Part shown: positions 49,120 through 56,944 of the stretch, piece after piece
How the letters are laid out: every line of letters begins with the position of its first letter
How positions within the stretch are numbered: the stretch's first letter is position 1
From: an uncultured Prevotellaceae bacterium
GTDB taxonomy: Bacteria > Bacteroidota > Bacteroidia > Bacteroidales > Bacteroidaceae
Direction of reading: 5' to 3'
Assembly (NCBI GenBank): GCA_900316355.1
Contig: ONCQ01000014.1
Coordinates: forward strand, 1 to 56,944
DNA length: 56,944 bases
The notes under the pieces: generated by a model
Databases searched by the model: none
What the model was told of the DNA's origin: nothing
Seen by the model: the letters and a program-made list of their open reading frames with translations, nothing else
Position numbers and translations under genes: made by a program

Positions 49120-50436
49120 ATGAATCGTCACCTATCATTCTCGCGTTCCGCATTCTTCATGTTGCTCTCTTCGTTGGTGCTCAGCGCCACCGCGCAGTCT
49201 TTCGATTTCTCGTTTGCTCCGCTCAAGGGGACCAAGCACAGCACGGCCATTCAGGTGAGTCCCGCTGACCGCTACGGCGAAGCGAAAGAATACGGCTTTG
49301 ACTTCATCGCCTCACCCGAGCGTCTGGATGCTCAGACCCCGTTCTATTTCAGCGTCCGCGTGCCCGATGGCAACTATCGTGTCACCGTCACTCTTGGTTC
49401 GCGCAAGCGCGCTGCCGTCACCACCGTGCGCGCTGAGAGCCGCCGTCTGTTCGTGGAGAACGTGGCTACGAAGAAGGGTGAGCAGAAGGTGGTGTCCTTC
49501 GTCGTACACAAGCATTCCCCGCAGATTGATGAGAAACGCTCGATGCGTCTGAAGAAGCGCGAGCTGACGAAGCTCAACTTCGACGACCGCCTCACACTTG
49601 AGATCAACGGTGACGCTCCCGCCTGTGCTGCCGTCAGCATCGAGCGTGACGACAGCGTGCCCACGCTCTTCCTGTGCGGCAACAGCACCGTCGTGGATCA
49701 GGACAGCGAGCCCTGGGCCTCGTGGGGACAGATGATCACGCGGTGGTTCGGTCCCGAGGTGGCCATCGCCAACTTTGCCGAGAGCGGCGAGACTGCCAGC
49801 ACCTTCATTGCTGCCAACCGCCTGGCCAAGGCGCTGTCGATGATGAAGGCCGGCGACTACCTCATCGTCGAGTTTGGACACAACGACCAGAAGCAGCGCG
49901 GACCCGGCATGGGTGCCTACTATAACTTCGCCACGGCGCTGAAGACCTTTATAGATGAAACGCGCGCGCGAGGAGCCACCCCCATCTTCGTGACACCCAC
50001 GCAGCGCCGCTCCTTCAAGGACGGCCGCATTCAGGAGACACATGCCGACTACCCCGAGGCCATGGAGTGGGTGGCCCGTCGCGAGAACGTGCCCCTCATC
50101 GACCTGCACTCCATGACGCGTGACTTCTACGAGGCGTTGGGCGAGGAACAGAGCAAGCGCGCCTTCGTGCACTATCCCGCCGGCAGCTTCCCGGGACAGA
50201 CCGCCGACTTCAAGGACAACACGCATTTCAATCCTTACGGCGCCTACGAACTGGCCAAGTGCATCATCGAAGGCATGCGTCAGTTGAACCTGCCGATTCT
50301 CAGCGCCCTGCGTCCCGAGTATATGGAGCGCTATCCCGCCGCTGCACCCTTCAATCCCTCTCAACCCGACGCCCTCTCAGACTTCCATTGGAACGACTCC
50401 CCCTTCTTTGAGGCCGAGAAGCCAGACGGAAATTAG
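49120..50436 (+). CDS. SGNH/GDSL hydrolase, CE12-like (rhamnogalacturonan acetylesterase type)
   Basis: 438 residues from ATG 49120 (signal peptide about 1-26, ending SATAQ). The N-terminal half (about 27-175) is a beta-sandwich opening FDFSFAPLKG, as in Bacteroidetes CE12 enzymes. The SGNH domain has block I FLCGNSTVVDQ (Ser189; GNST replaces GDSL), block III GHNDQ (253-257) and block V DNTHFN (Asp366, His369). The expected reaction is removal of acetyl groups from pectin-type rhamnogalacturonan outside the cytoplasm. There is no neighbouring pectin locus, so the substrate is inferred from family only. A longer upstream frame crosses the promoter and is rejected. Confidence 0.93.
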   Translation: MNRHLSFSRSAFFMLLSSLVLSATAQSFDFSFAPLKGTKHSTAIQVSPADRYGEAKEYGFDFIASPERLDAQTPFYFSVRVPDGNYRVTVTLGSRKRAAVTTVRAESRRLFVENVATKKGEQKVVSFVVHKHSPQIDEKRSMRLKKRELTKLNFDDRLTLEINGDAPACAAVSIERDDSVPTLFLCGNSTVVDQDSEPWASWGQMITRWFGPEVAIANFAESGETASTFIAANRLAKALSMMKAGDYLIVEFGHNDQKQRGPGMGAYYNFATALKTFIDETRARGATPIFVTPTQRRSFKDGRIQETHADYPEAMEWVARRENVPLIDLHSMTRDFYEALGEEQSKRAFVHYPAGSFPGQTADFKDNTHFNPYGAYELAKCIIEGMRQLNLPILSALRPEYMERYPAAAPFNPSQPDALSDFHWNDSPFFEAEKPDGN

Positions 50437-50450
50437 GCGGCGGAGCCGCA

Positions 50451-50510
50451 GTTTAAGGTTTAAGGTTTAAAGTTTAAGGTTGGTTAAGGTTATCGTTAAG
50501 GTTAAGGTTT
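50451..50510. repeat. Tandem GTTTAAG-type repeats before a start codon
   Basis: Units GTTTAAG/GTTTAAA (about four), then degenerate GGTTAAG units, run right up to the ATG at 50511. The array is preceded by AGCCGCAGTTTAA (50444-50456), identical over 13 bases to 13516-13528 between the efflux genes. Confidence 0.88.
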
Positions 50511-51131
50511 ATGATTCGAAATATAGCATTTGATTTTGGTGGCGTGCTCTTCGATTTGGACTACGAAGGCGCCATAGAAACGTTTAAGAAGATAGGCCTT
50601 GCAGATGCGGAGCAGCGGTTGGACCGCTATCACCAGCGCGGCGTCTTCGAGTTGTTGGAGAGTGGCTGCATCACGCCCGATGCGTTCCGCGAGGAACTTG
50701 GTAAGATGTGCGGACGTGCGCTGACGCATGACGAGGTGATGAGTGCTTGGCTCGGCTATGTTGGGGCACCCGTGGACGAGGCGAAGCTGGCGATGCTCGA
50801 TGCGTTGCGCGCCGAAGGCTACCGCACCTTCCTGCTCTCAAACACAAACCCCTTCGTGCAGGCGTGGGCCGAGAGCCCTCAGTTCAGTAAGGCGGGGCGC
50901 CCGCTGAGCGACTATCTGGAAAAATGCTACTGCTCGTATGAGGTGGGCATCATGAAGCCCGACCCCGCCATCTTCGAGTATATGCTCAAAGATGCCGCCA
51001 TCGCGCCCACAGAGACGTTGTTCTTAGACGACAGTCCTGCCAACATCGCTGCTGCCAGCGACCTCGGCATACAAACACTCTTAGTGGAGAAAAACGGCGA
51101 TTGGCGAGCTGCGGTGCGCCAGCGCTTATAG
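50511..51131 (+). CDS. HAD-superfamily hydrolase
   Basis: 206 residues. Motif I is AFDFGGVLFDLD with Asp8 as nucleophile, followed by an alpha-helical cap (about 18-90), motif II FLLSNTN, motif III KPDP (EVGIMKPDPAIFE) and motif IV FLDDSPANI. This matches the epoxide-hydrolase-like/YihX group of small-molecule phosphatases. The substrate is unknown. The last six bases overlap the convergent nadE gene. Confidence 0.93.
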   Translation: MIRNIAFDFGGVLFDLDYEGAIETFKKIGLADAEQRLDRYHQRGVFELLESGCITPDAFREELGKMCGRALTHDEVMSAWLGYVGAPVDEAKLAMLDALRAEGYRTFLLSNTNPFVQAWAESPQFSKAGRPLSDYLEKCYCSYEVGIMKPDPAIFEYMLKDAAIAPTETLFLDDSPANIAAASDLGIQTLLVEKNGDWRAAVRQRL

Positions 51132-53057
51132 TGCCTCGCACTCTGCCAGCCAGGCATCGCGACAGGCGTCAGATGGCATGCGCCAGTCGCCGCGTGGCGA
51201 GAGGCTGATGGAGCCCACCTTGGGGCCGTCGGGCATGCACGAACGCTTGAACTGATGGCCGAAGAAGCGGCGGTAGAAGTTGGTGAGCCACTGCTTGAGG
51301 ATGTTCACGGGGTAGGCGTTGCCGAAGGCGGCTTGCGCCAGGAATAGCACTTTCGCCGGGCGGAAGCCGAAGCGGAGGGCGTAGTACAGGAAGAAATCAT
51401 GTAGTTCATAGGGACCCACGAGATCCTCGGTCTTCTGGGCGATATCACCGTTGTCATCGGCTGGCAGTAGCTCGGGGCTGATGGGCGTATCGACGATGTC
51501 GAGGAGCACGTCCTTGGCGGCTGCGTCGTGGTTGGCAACCCATCTGACGAGGTGCTGCACGAGGGTCTTTGGCACACCCGCATTCACGCCGTACATGGAC
51601 ATGTGGTCGCCGTTGTAGGTGCACCATCCGAGTGCGAGCTCTGAGAGGTCGCCGGTGCCGATGACGAGGCCGTTCTCCTTGTTGGCGACATCCATGAGGA
51701 TTTGCGTGCGCTCGCGCGCCTGTGAATTTTCATAGGTGACGTCATGCACCGTCGGGTCTTGTCCGATGTCCTGGAAGTGCTGGAGCACGGAGCGCGAGAT
51801 GTTGATCTCGCGGGCGCTGACGCCCAGTACCTGCATTAGTTTCACGGCATTATCGTGGGTGCGGTCGGTGGTGCCGAAGCCCGGCATGGTGATGCCTATA
51901 ATGCCTGCGCGGTCGAGGTGCAGGAGATCGAAGGCGCGCACGGCGACGAGCAGCGCCAGCGTGGAGTCGAGACCTCCAGAGATGCCGATGACGGCCTTCG
52001 TGGCACCGATGTGATGGAGTCGCTGTGCGAGGCCCTCCGCCTGTATGGAAATCACCTCCTGGCAGCGCTCATCGAGGTCGGTGCCCGTGGGCACGAAGGG
52101 ATGTGCGTTGACAGGGCGCGTCAGGTCGAGGTCGCGTGGTGAGAGCAGTGTCGTGTCGATATGCAGGAAGGCACCACTTTGTGCCAGTGTGTTGTTGACA
52201 GCACAGGCCGAGAAGGTGGTGTTGCGGCGGCGCTCTGTGCGCAGGCGCTCCACGTCGATTTCGCTGATGAGCATCTGCGCCTGCAGGCTGTGCGGCGTGC
52301 CCTCAGCCAGCATGGTGCCGTTCTCGTAGATGAATGCTTTGCTGCTATAGACCACATCCTGTGTGCTCTCGCCGAAACCGGCCGAGGCATAGACATAGCC
52401 GCAGAGCGAGCGTGCACTCTGCTGGCGCAGCAGGCGCTGCAGATAGTCCTGCTTGCCCACGACATCGTTGCTGGCGCTGAGGTTGAAGATAATCTCGGCA
52501 CCCTGCATCGTTAGCAGGCTGCTCGGGGGTATGGGCGCCCACAGGTCCTCGCACAGCTCGATGCCGAAGGTGCACGTGCTGGTGTGGAAGAGCATGCGCG
52601 AGCTGATGGATACCTGCTGACCGCAGAGCCACACGCTGGCGTCGGGGTTGATGTCGTTGCCGCTGGAGAACCAGCGCTGCTCGTAGAATTCGTTGTAGTT
52701 GGGCAGGTATGTCTTGGGCACGATGCCCAGAATCTTTCCCTTCTGGATGACGGCGGCGCAGTTTAGGAGCGAACCCTTGTAGGCCACGGGGGTGCCCACG
52801 ATGGTGATGATGTCCAGTGAGCGGCTGAAGTTCATCAGCTGGATGAGCGCCATCTCAGCCTCGTCCAGCAACAACTGCTGCGAGAACAGGTCGCCGCATG
52901 AGTAGCCCGTGATGCACAGCTCCGGGAAGGTGATGATTTCCACGCCGCGCCCCTCGGCTTGGATGACGAGGTTCTCGATGCCCTGAAGATTGTATTTGGG
53001 ATTCGCCACTTGCACCTCCGGCACGGCGGCTGCTATTTTTATAAAACCGTAGTTCAT
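51126..53057 (-). CDS. nadE: Glutamine-dependent NAD+ synthase
   Basis: 643 residues. The N-terminal nitrilase-type glutaminase domain (about 1-290) has the Glu in ITFPELCITGYSCGD and the nucleophile Cys in FGIELCEDLWAPIPPS. The C-terminal synthetase domain has the ATP P-loop SGGLDSTLALLVA (around residue 360), then GTGDLSELALGWCTYNGDHMSMYG. It converts deamido-NAD to NAD using glutamine as the nitrogen donor. A TACCTTTG box lies upstream on the minus strand. It is convergent with the HAD gene, with a 6-base stop-to-stop overlap. Confidence 0.97.
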   Translation of the reverse strand: MNYGFIKIAAAVPEVQVANPKYNLQGIENLVIQAEGRGVEIITFPELCITGYSCGDLFSQQLLLDEAEMALIQLMNFSRSLDIITIVGTPVAYKGSLLNCAAVIQKGKILGIVPKTYLPNYNEFYEQRWFSSGNDINPDASVWLCGQQVSISSRMLFHTSTCTFGIELCEDLWAPIPPSSLLTMQGAEIIFNLSASNDVVGKQDYLQRLLRQQSARSLCGYVYASAGFGESTQDVVYSSKAFIYENGTMLAEGTPHSLQAQMLISEIDVERLRTERRRNTTFSACAVNNTLAQSGAFLHIDTTLLSPRDLDLTRPVNAHPFVPTGTDLDERCQEVISIQAEGLAQRLHHIGATKAVIGISGGLDSTLALLVAVRAFDLLHLDRAGIIGITMPGFGTTDRTHDNAVKLMQVLGVSAREINISRSVLQHFQDIGQDPTVHDVTYENSQARERTQILMDVANKENGLVIGTGDLSELALGWCTYNGDHMSMYGVNAGVPKTLVQHLVRWVANHDAAAKDVLLDIVDTPISPELLPADDNGDIAQKTEDLVGPYELHDFFLYYALRFGFRPAKVLFLAQAAFGNAYPVNILKQWLTNFYRRFFGHQFKRSCMPDGPKVGSISLSPRGDWRMPSDACRDAWLAECEAL

Positions 53058-53094
53058 GGTAAAAACAAATTGATGATTTTACGTGTTCTGGGCG

Positions 53095-53102
53095 CAAAGG
53101 TA
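53095..53102 (-). promoter_or_regulatory. -7 box TACCTTTG for nadE
   Basis: TACCTTTG on the minus strand, 37 bases before the nadE start. A -33 box is not clear. Confidence 0.6.
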
Positions 53103-53173
53103 GGAATAATTGTTGAGAACACATACGTTACGAGCCCGTTTTCACGAGAAAACAGAACTTTTCTTGCCATAAA

Positions 53174-53206
53174 TTTGGATGAAACGAGAAAATAAGACTA
53201 TCTTTG
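53174..53206 (+). promoter_or_regulatory. Promoter of rubrerythrin (TTTG, 21 bases, TATCTTTG)
   Basis: TTTG at 53174-53177 and TATCTTTG at 53199-53206, 45 bases before the ATG. Confidence 0.75.
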
Positions 53207-53251
53207 CACTCAAACATCACTTTATATTAACCTAACCAAATCTTAAAAACA

Positions 53252-53797
53252 ATGATTAAGAAATTTGTTTGCACCGTTTGTGGTTACATCCACGAAGGTA
53301 CTGAAGCCCCCGAGCGTTGCCCCCAGTGTAAAGCCCCCGCCAGCAAGTTCAAGGAACTCACCGACGAAGGCCTTTCGTTTGTCACCGAGCATGAAATCGG
53401 CGTTGCCAAGGGTTGCGACCCCGAGATATGGGAAGGACTGAAGGCTAACTTCGAAGGTGAATGCACCGAGGTCGGCATGTATCTTGCCATGTCTCGCCAG
53501 GCCGACCGCGAGGGTTACCCCGAGATTGCTGAGGCCTTCAAGCGCTACGCCTTCGAAGAGGCCGACCACGCCAGCCGCTTTGCAGAGCTCATCGGCGAAT
53601 GCGTGTGGGACACCAAGACCAACCTGAAGAAGCGCATGGAAGCTGAGGCTGGTGCCTGCGCAGGCAAGATGGAGATTGCCAAGAAGGCCAAGGCCCTCAA
53701 CTACGACGCCATCCACGACACCGTCCACGAGATGGCCAAGGATGAGGCACGTCACGGCAAGGGTTTCGAGGGACTCTACAAACGCTACTTTGGCTAA
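53252..53797 (+). CDS. Reverse rubrerythrin
   Basis: 181 residues in the reversed domain order. An N-terminal rubredoxin-like iron site ([12 protein letters not shown] ... CPQCKAP, two CxxC pairs) precedes a ferritin-like four-helix domain with the diiron ligands in [35 protein letters not shown] and [12 protein letters not shown]. Such proteins reduce hydrogen peroxide in anaerobes using rubredoxin/NADH electrons. The gene has its own promoter and is monocistronic. Confidence 0.95.
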   Translation: MIKKFVCTVCGYIHEGTEAPERCPQCKAPASKFKELTDEGLSFVTEHEIGVAKGCDPEIWEGLKANFEGECTEVGMYLAMSRQADREGYPEIAEAFKRYAFEEADHASRFAELIGECVWDTKTNLKKRMEAEAGACAGKMEIAKKAKALNYDAIHDTVHEMAKDEARHGKGFEGLYKRYFG

Positions 53798-53877
53798 AGA
53801 TTAAGTGTATTCTCGATATCCAATGAGCCATTGAAGGTAAGAAAAAGGTGGTTTTTGGGCAAAAAAGGCAGTTAAAA

Positions 53878-53909
53878 TTTTGAACCTATCACAAAAAGAA
53901 CTACCTTTG
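53878..53909 (+). promoter_or_regulatory. Promoter of galE (TTTTG, 19 bases, TACCTTTG)
   Basis: TTTTG at 53878-53882 and TACCTTTG at 53902-53909, 49 bases before the ATG. Confidence 0.8.
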
Positions 53910-53958
53910 CGCCGCTAATCGAGAAAAACCGATACAAGCACTCATAAAAATAATAATA

Positions 53959-54993
53959 ATGAAAGAAACCATTCTCGTCACTGGTGGTACTGGCTTCATT
54001 GGCTCACATACCACAGTCGAACTGCAGAACGCCGGCTACGACGTGGTCATCGTGGACAACCTCTCCAACTCCCGTGAAGATGTCATCGATGGCATCGAGA
54101 AGATTACCGGCATCCGTCCTGCTTTCGAGAAGGTAGATCTCCGCGACTTCGACGCCACGGAGGCCGTCTTCAAGAAATATCCCAAGATTAGCGGCATCAT
54201 CCACTTCGCTGCCAGCAAGGCTGTCGGCGAGAGCGTCGAGAAGCCGTTGCTCTACTACCGCAACAACATCGTCTCGCTGATCAACCTCCTGGAGCTCATG
54301 CCCAAGTACAACGTCAAGGGCATCATCTTCTCCAGCAGCTGCACTGTCTATGGCCAGCCCGACCAGCTCCCCGCTACTGAGGAGACACCCATCAAGAAGG
54401 CCGAGAGCCCCTATGGCAACACCAAGCAGATCAACGAGGAAATCATTCAGGACACCGTGGCCAGCGGTTCGCCCATCAAGGCCATCCTGCTGCGCTACTT
54501 CAACCCCATCGGTTCGCATCCCACCGCTATCATCGGCGAGATGCCCAATGGCGTTCCCCAGAACCTCATCCCGTACCTCACCCAGACAGCTATCGGCATC
54601 CGTGAGAAGCTCAGTGTCTTCGGTGATGACTACGACACGCCCGACGGCTCTTGCATCCGCGACTACATCTATGTCGTCGATCTTGCCAAGGCTCACGTCT
54701 GTGCCATGACCCGCATCATGGAAGATAAGACCACCGAGCCCGTGGAAGTCTATAACATCGGTACCGGTAAGGGCACCAGTGTCCTGGAACTCATCCACGG
54801 CTTCGAGAAAGCCACGGGTGTCAAGCTCAACTACCAGATCGTAGGCCGCCGCGCCGGCGACATCGAGAAGGTGTGGGGCAATGTCGATAAAGCCAATAAG
54901 GTGCTCGGCTGGAAGGCTGACACCCCGCTGGAAGACGTCCTCGCCAGCGCATGGAAGTGGCAGTGTGCCCTCCGTGAGCGAGGCATCATGTGA
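53959..54993 (+). CDS. galE: UDP-glucose 4-epimerase
   Basis: 344 residues, the normal GalE length. NAD-binding TGGTGFIGSH at the N-terminus, the catalytic triad in SSSCTVYG and SPYGNTKQINEE (Tyr and Lys of YxxxK), and RYFNPIGSHPTAIIGE and GTGKGTSVLELI typical of the family. It interconverts UDP-glucose and UDP-galactose for Leloir metabolism and glycan precursors. It has its own promoter. A structured region with a terminator follows the stop. Confidence 0.97.
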   Translation: MKETILVTGGTGFIGSHTTVELQNAGYDVVIVDNLSNSREDVIDGIEKITGIRPAFEKVDLRDFDATEAVFKKYPKISGIIHFAASKAVGESVEKPLLYYRNNIVSLINLLELMPKYNVKGIIFSSSCTVYGQPDQLPATEETPIKKAESPYGNTKQINEEIIQDTVASGSPIKAILLRYFNPIGSHPTAIIGEMPNGVPQNLIPYLTQTAIGIREKLSVFGDDYDTPDGSCIRDYIYVVDLAKAHVCAMTRIMEDKTTEPVEVYNIGTGKGTSVLELIHGFEKATGVKLNYQIVGRRAGDIEKVWGNVDKANKVLGWKADTPLEDVLASAWKWQCALRERGIM

Positions 54994-55016
54994 TAACCAT
55001 CAAATAGTTCGTGTAT

Positions 55017-55196
55017 CAGACTACCCCGTTGAGTAGCAGACAGGGCACCGCGCGTGAGCATCGTACCTGCGTCACTCTCAACACACTATTTCCCTTCACT
55101 GTTTTGGGGTAGTTTCTGCTCTGCACATTGTCGTGTTTTATTTTGTGTTTGTGTTGTGACTGTCCTCCGACGTGAGTTAGGGGACAGTCTTTTTTG
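55017..55196 (+). ncRNA. Candidate structured RNA / 3' UTR element after galE
   Basis: Nested complementary segments are visible. Outer CAGACTACCCC (55017-55027) pairs with GGGGTAGTTTCTG (55106-55118) with a 2-base bulge. Inner GTTGAG (55028-55033) pairs with CTCAAC (55077-55082) and CAGG (55041) with CCTG (55066). A 23-base unpaired strand lies between helices on the 3' side. A terminator ends the region at 55196. No promoter of the TAnnTTTG type is seen just upstream, so it may be the processed end of the galE mRNA. I cannot assign it to a known RNA family. Confidence 0.4.
55158..55196 (+). terminator. Intrinsic terminator
   Basis: GACTGTCC and GGACAGTC form an 8-base stem followed by seven T residues. 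Confidence 0.85.
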
Positions 55197-55346
55197 TGCG
55201 CTGCCGAGCTGGCGAACCGATATCTTTGGGTGAGTGGAGGGTGGGGGACCGCGAGGAATAAAGGGGCATGAAAAGGGAGGATAAGGGGGTGAAACGGCAG
55301 CCGGCGCATAAAAATCAGGTGTGTAGAACACTTTTTGCGGATTTTC

Positions 55347-55379
55347 TTTTGATGGTATTTAAATAATGTGTTACCTTTG
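55347..55379 (+). promoter_or_regulatory. Promoter of tRNA-Asp (TTTTG, 20 bases, TACCTTTG)
   Basis: TTTTG at 55347-55351 and TACCTTTG at 55372-55379, 52 bases before the tRNA. Confidence 0.75.
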
Positions 55380-55430
55380 CACCCGCAGAACTGAGATATA
55401 CGTCTCACGAGCATGCTGCTCAACGACAAA

Positions 55431-55505
55431 GGTGCGTTAGTTCAGTCTGGTTAGAATACATGCCTGTCACGCATGGGGTCACGGGTTCGAGCCCCAAACG
55501 GATCA
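55431..55505 (+). tRNA. Divergent tRNA-Asp (anticodon GTC), possibly defective
   Basis: Anticodon stem CATGC/GCATG with loop CTGTCAC (GTC) is intact and a promoter and terminator flank it. The acceptor GGTGCGT against ACGGATC has a G-G mismatch at the fourth pair, and the T stem (ACGGG against CCCAA) has lost two pairs. The D loop has an extra base. A tyrosine recombinase gene starts about 350 bases downstream, so the altered 3' half may mark an attachment site. Confidence 0.7.
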
Positions 55506-55591
55506 CTTCAAACTGCTGAAGACTTCTTTGCTCATGAGTTTTTGACAGGACGAAAGTCACTGCAAACAGAGAGCAAATAAGCAGAAGATTC

Positions 55592-55620
55592 AAGAGAGGA
55601 TACATAAGTCCTCTCTTTGA
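55592..55620 (+). terminator. Terminator after tRNA-Asp
   Basis: Perfect 9-base stem AAGAGAGGA / TCCTCTCTT with an 8-base loop, then TGATTTT. Confidence 0.8.
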
Positions 55621-55853
55621 TTTTCAACAGAAAATCAGCGAGTTAGCCACATTTCAAAGCGGCAAAAAAAACTCCAAATAATCATTGTTATCTGACTCTT
55701 TCTTCCTGGTTCGTGAGAAACTTCACAAGTTCAACCTTTTGGACTGAGAAGGACTACAACGGACTGAAATCTGCATTTTGGTGCTACTTTTGGTGCTACC
55801 CACAATTTCCGTGGTGCTACCAATTTCAGGCGAGTTCGTTCGAGTACCTTTAA
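55621..55853 (+). other. Gap between tRNA-Asp terminator and integrase, with TGGTGCTAC repeats
   Basis: AT-rich sequence without an ATG-led gene. TGGTGCTAC occurs at 55779, 55791 and 55812 (and again at 55949 inside the integrase). The last third (from about 55825) codes, in another frame, for the apparent true N-terminus of the integrase. Confidence 0.6.
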
Positions 55854-56944
55854 GGCCCAAACCTTAAAAAGAAACCAACGAAAGACGGCCTTGTGACCGT
55901 AGAGATTCAGCTCTGTGTATCAAGAGATTGTAGGAAGTACATTTCCCTTGGTGCTACTCGTGCTACCACCCCAGAGGAGCGTGCTACCTATACTGCGAGG
56001 GAGGACGTTCAAGAGCATTTACAAAAGTATGTCAATGTGCTGGAAGCTATGCACATGCTCGGTGAAGAAATGACGACAGCCAACCTTAATGCACATCTTG
56101 GTATAACACCAAAGGAACATCTGACAAAGAAAGAAACGGCTATCCCGTTTAATGGTAATTTCATTGATTTTATGCATGATTCCATTATGTCTGAACGTAT
56201 TGAGGAAAGCACCCGGAAAGTCAGGATTGTCACTTTAGATTCTCTCGTTGAGTTTGGGAAAATTAGGAAATTCCAAGATTTGACAGCTGAAAATATCCGT
56301 GCTTATGATGCCTGGCTACGAGAAGATGGTACACGTTGTGATGTCACCATTGCTGGCTATCATAAAAGGGTGCGCCATTATGTTGCAGAAGTTTATGAGA
56401 GAGGATGGATAGATCGTAATCCGTACAATCTTTTTACTTATCCCCACGGACATCATCGTGAGCGCAAACCATTGACTGAGAAAGAATTGAAGAAAATGCA
56501 ATCCTTGGACTTGCCATCAAAGGAAGCCAAGGCCCGCGACCTTTTCATTTTCTCTGCTTATACAGGGCTTGCATACTGTGATGCTCAGAATTTTGACTTT
56601 GAGACAATGACAGAACAGATGGGGGATATGTATTACATTGATGGCAGCAGAATCAAGACCGGCAGCAATTTCTTTACCCCCATCTTTCCGCCAGCAATGG
56701 AAGTTTTGAAACGGTACAATTATCATCTTCCGAGATTGAGCAATCAGAAAATGAACGATTATCTACACCTCATTGAGAGCCGTTTGAAACTAAACAAGAA
56801 TCTGACTTCTCACATTGCCCGTCATTCATTTGCAACTATTGTTTTGGCACATGACGTTCCTATTGAGAATGTGGCAAGGATGCTTGGACACAAGAATATC
56901 CAAACCACTCAGATATATGCAAAGATCCTGAAATCAACAATTGT
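55854..56944 (+). CDS. Tyrosine recombinase (integrase), N-terminus frameshifted, 3' end off the window
   Basis: An open frame from 55854 runs past the window end (at least 363 codons). It has an Arm/SAM-like N-terminal domain (KKKPTKDGLVTVEIQL...; NFIDFMHDSIM) and a catalytic domain with FSAYTGLAYCDAQ, IKTGSNFFTPI, HIARHSFAT (HxxR), LGHKNIQTTQIYAKI (second His and nucleophile Tyr). The first catalytic Arg is replaced by Ala in TGLAYCD, as in many Bacteroidetes mobile-element integrases. No ATG precedes the conserved start; the frame opens after a TAA at 55851. The residues expected before KKKPTKDG (RVRSSTFKAQTL) are encoded one frame away at 55831-55866, so a -1 shift near the A-run at 55866-55870 would be needed. 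It could be a pseudogene, an assembly error or programmed shifting. It probably belongs to an element integrated at the tRNA-Asp. Confidence 0.85.

Noticed and set aside
49312-50364. 350-residue minus-strand frame opposite the esterase gene
   Set aside because: Shadow of a GC-rich coding strand; the plus-strand frame has a signal peptide and complete SGNH motifs.
54004-54798. 264-residue minus-strand frame opposite galE
   Set aside because: Low-complexity composition caused by the galE codon bias; galE is unmistakable on the plus strand.
55017-55196. 6S RNA
   Set aside because: The one-sided internal loop and length are suggestive, but no conserved 6S elements could be confirmed by eye, so only an unnamed candidate is reported.

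Overview
The window looks like a chromosome segment of a Prevotella-like member of the Bacteroidales. The evidence is the gene content (type III glutamine synthetase, PPi-dependent phosphofructokinase, carboxynorspermidine decarboxylase, TorF/YjbH/PCMD-type envelope proteins), several secreted proteins with type IX secretion (T9SS) C-terminal tails of the form 'DLSGR...GIYIVNGKK', and promoters of the Bacteroidetes type (TTTG, about 20 bases, TAnnTTTG). No species can be named from sequence alone.

Layout. (1) 1-2500 is an AT-richer accessory edge: a serine recombinase, a small unknown gene, a truncated rhuM remnant and a RelB/DinJ-type antitoxin with a PIN toxin. (2) 2500-2940 is non-coding and packed with palindromes. 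(3) 2945-21561 lies entirely on the minus strand. Read in transcription order it holds a DsbD-type thiol reductase, a papain-like T9SS protease, a tripartite RND efflux pump (adaptor, pump, outer-membrane lipoprotein), YjbH-like, TorF-like and phosphatidylserine-decarboxylase-like envelope proteins, and a sensor/SpoIIE phosphatase/HATPase fusion followed by a STAS protein. (4) 21721-31485 lies on the plus strand: an outer-membrane barrel, pfp, a GH25 lysozyme, a PCMD protein, nspC, three tRNAs and a His/Asp-rich COG0523 GTPase. (5) 31605-45360 is a run of four large T9SS-type secreted proteins (M6 metalloprotease, two medium adhesin-like proteins, a 2216-residue modular giant) ending in a 58-residue peptide gene. 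(6) 45508-54993 is housekeeping: GSIII, mltG, tRNA-Thr, a CE12-like esterase, a HAD hydrolase, nadE, a reverse rubrerythrin and galE. (7) 55000-56944 holds a structured transcript candidate, a divergent tRNA-Asp and a tyrosine recombinase that runs off the window, so the right edge is probably the start of an integrated element.

The most unusual signal is a family of paired GC-rich palindromes. Two small hairpins in inverted orientation bracket a 70-120 base non-conserved spacer, giving elements of about 145-185 bp that resemble REPINs. Four full elements are visible (10044-10195, 20939-21082, 28540-28724, 29245-29394). Three lie in frame inside genes (one in dsbD, two in nspC); the fourth supplies the start codon and part of the signal peptide of an efflux lipoprotein. 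Solo hairpins of similar type occur near 2903, 36460 and 45112. A second recurrent feature is short tandem arrays (7-8 base units) placed directly upstream of start codons (5673, 13523, 31483, 36555, 50451).

All domain and family names come from reading motifs by eye. No database search was run, and residue ranges are approximate unless a single residue is given.
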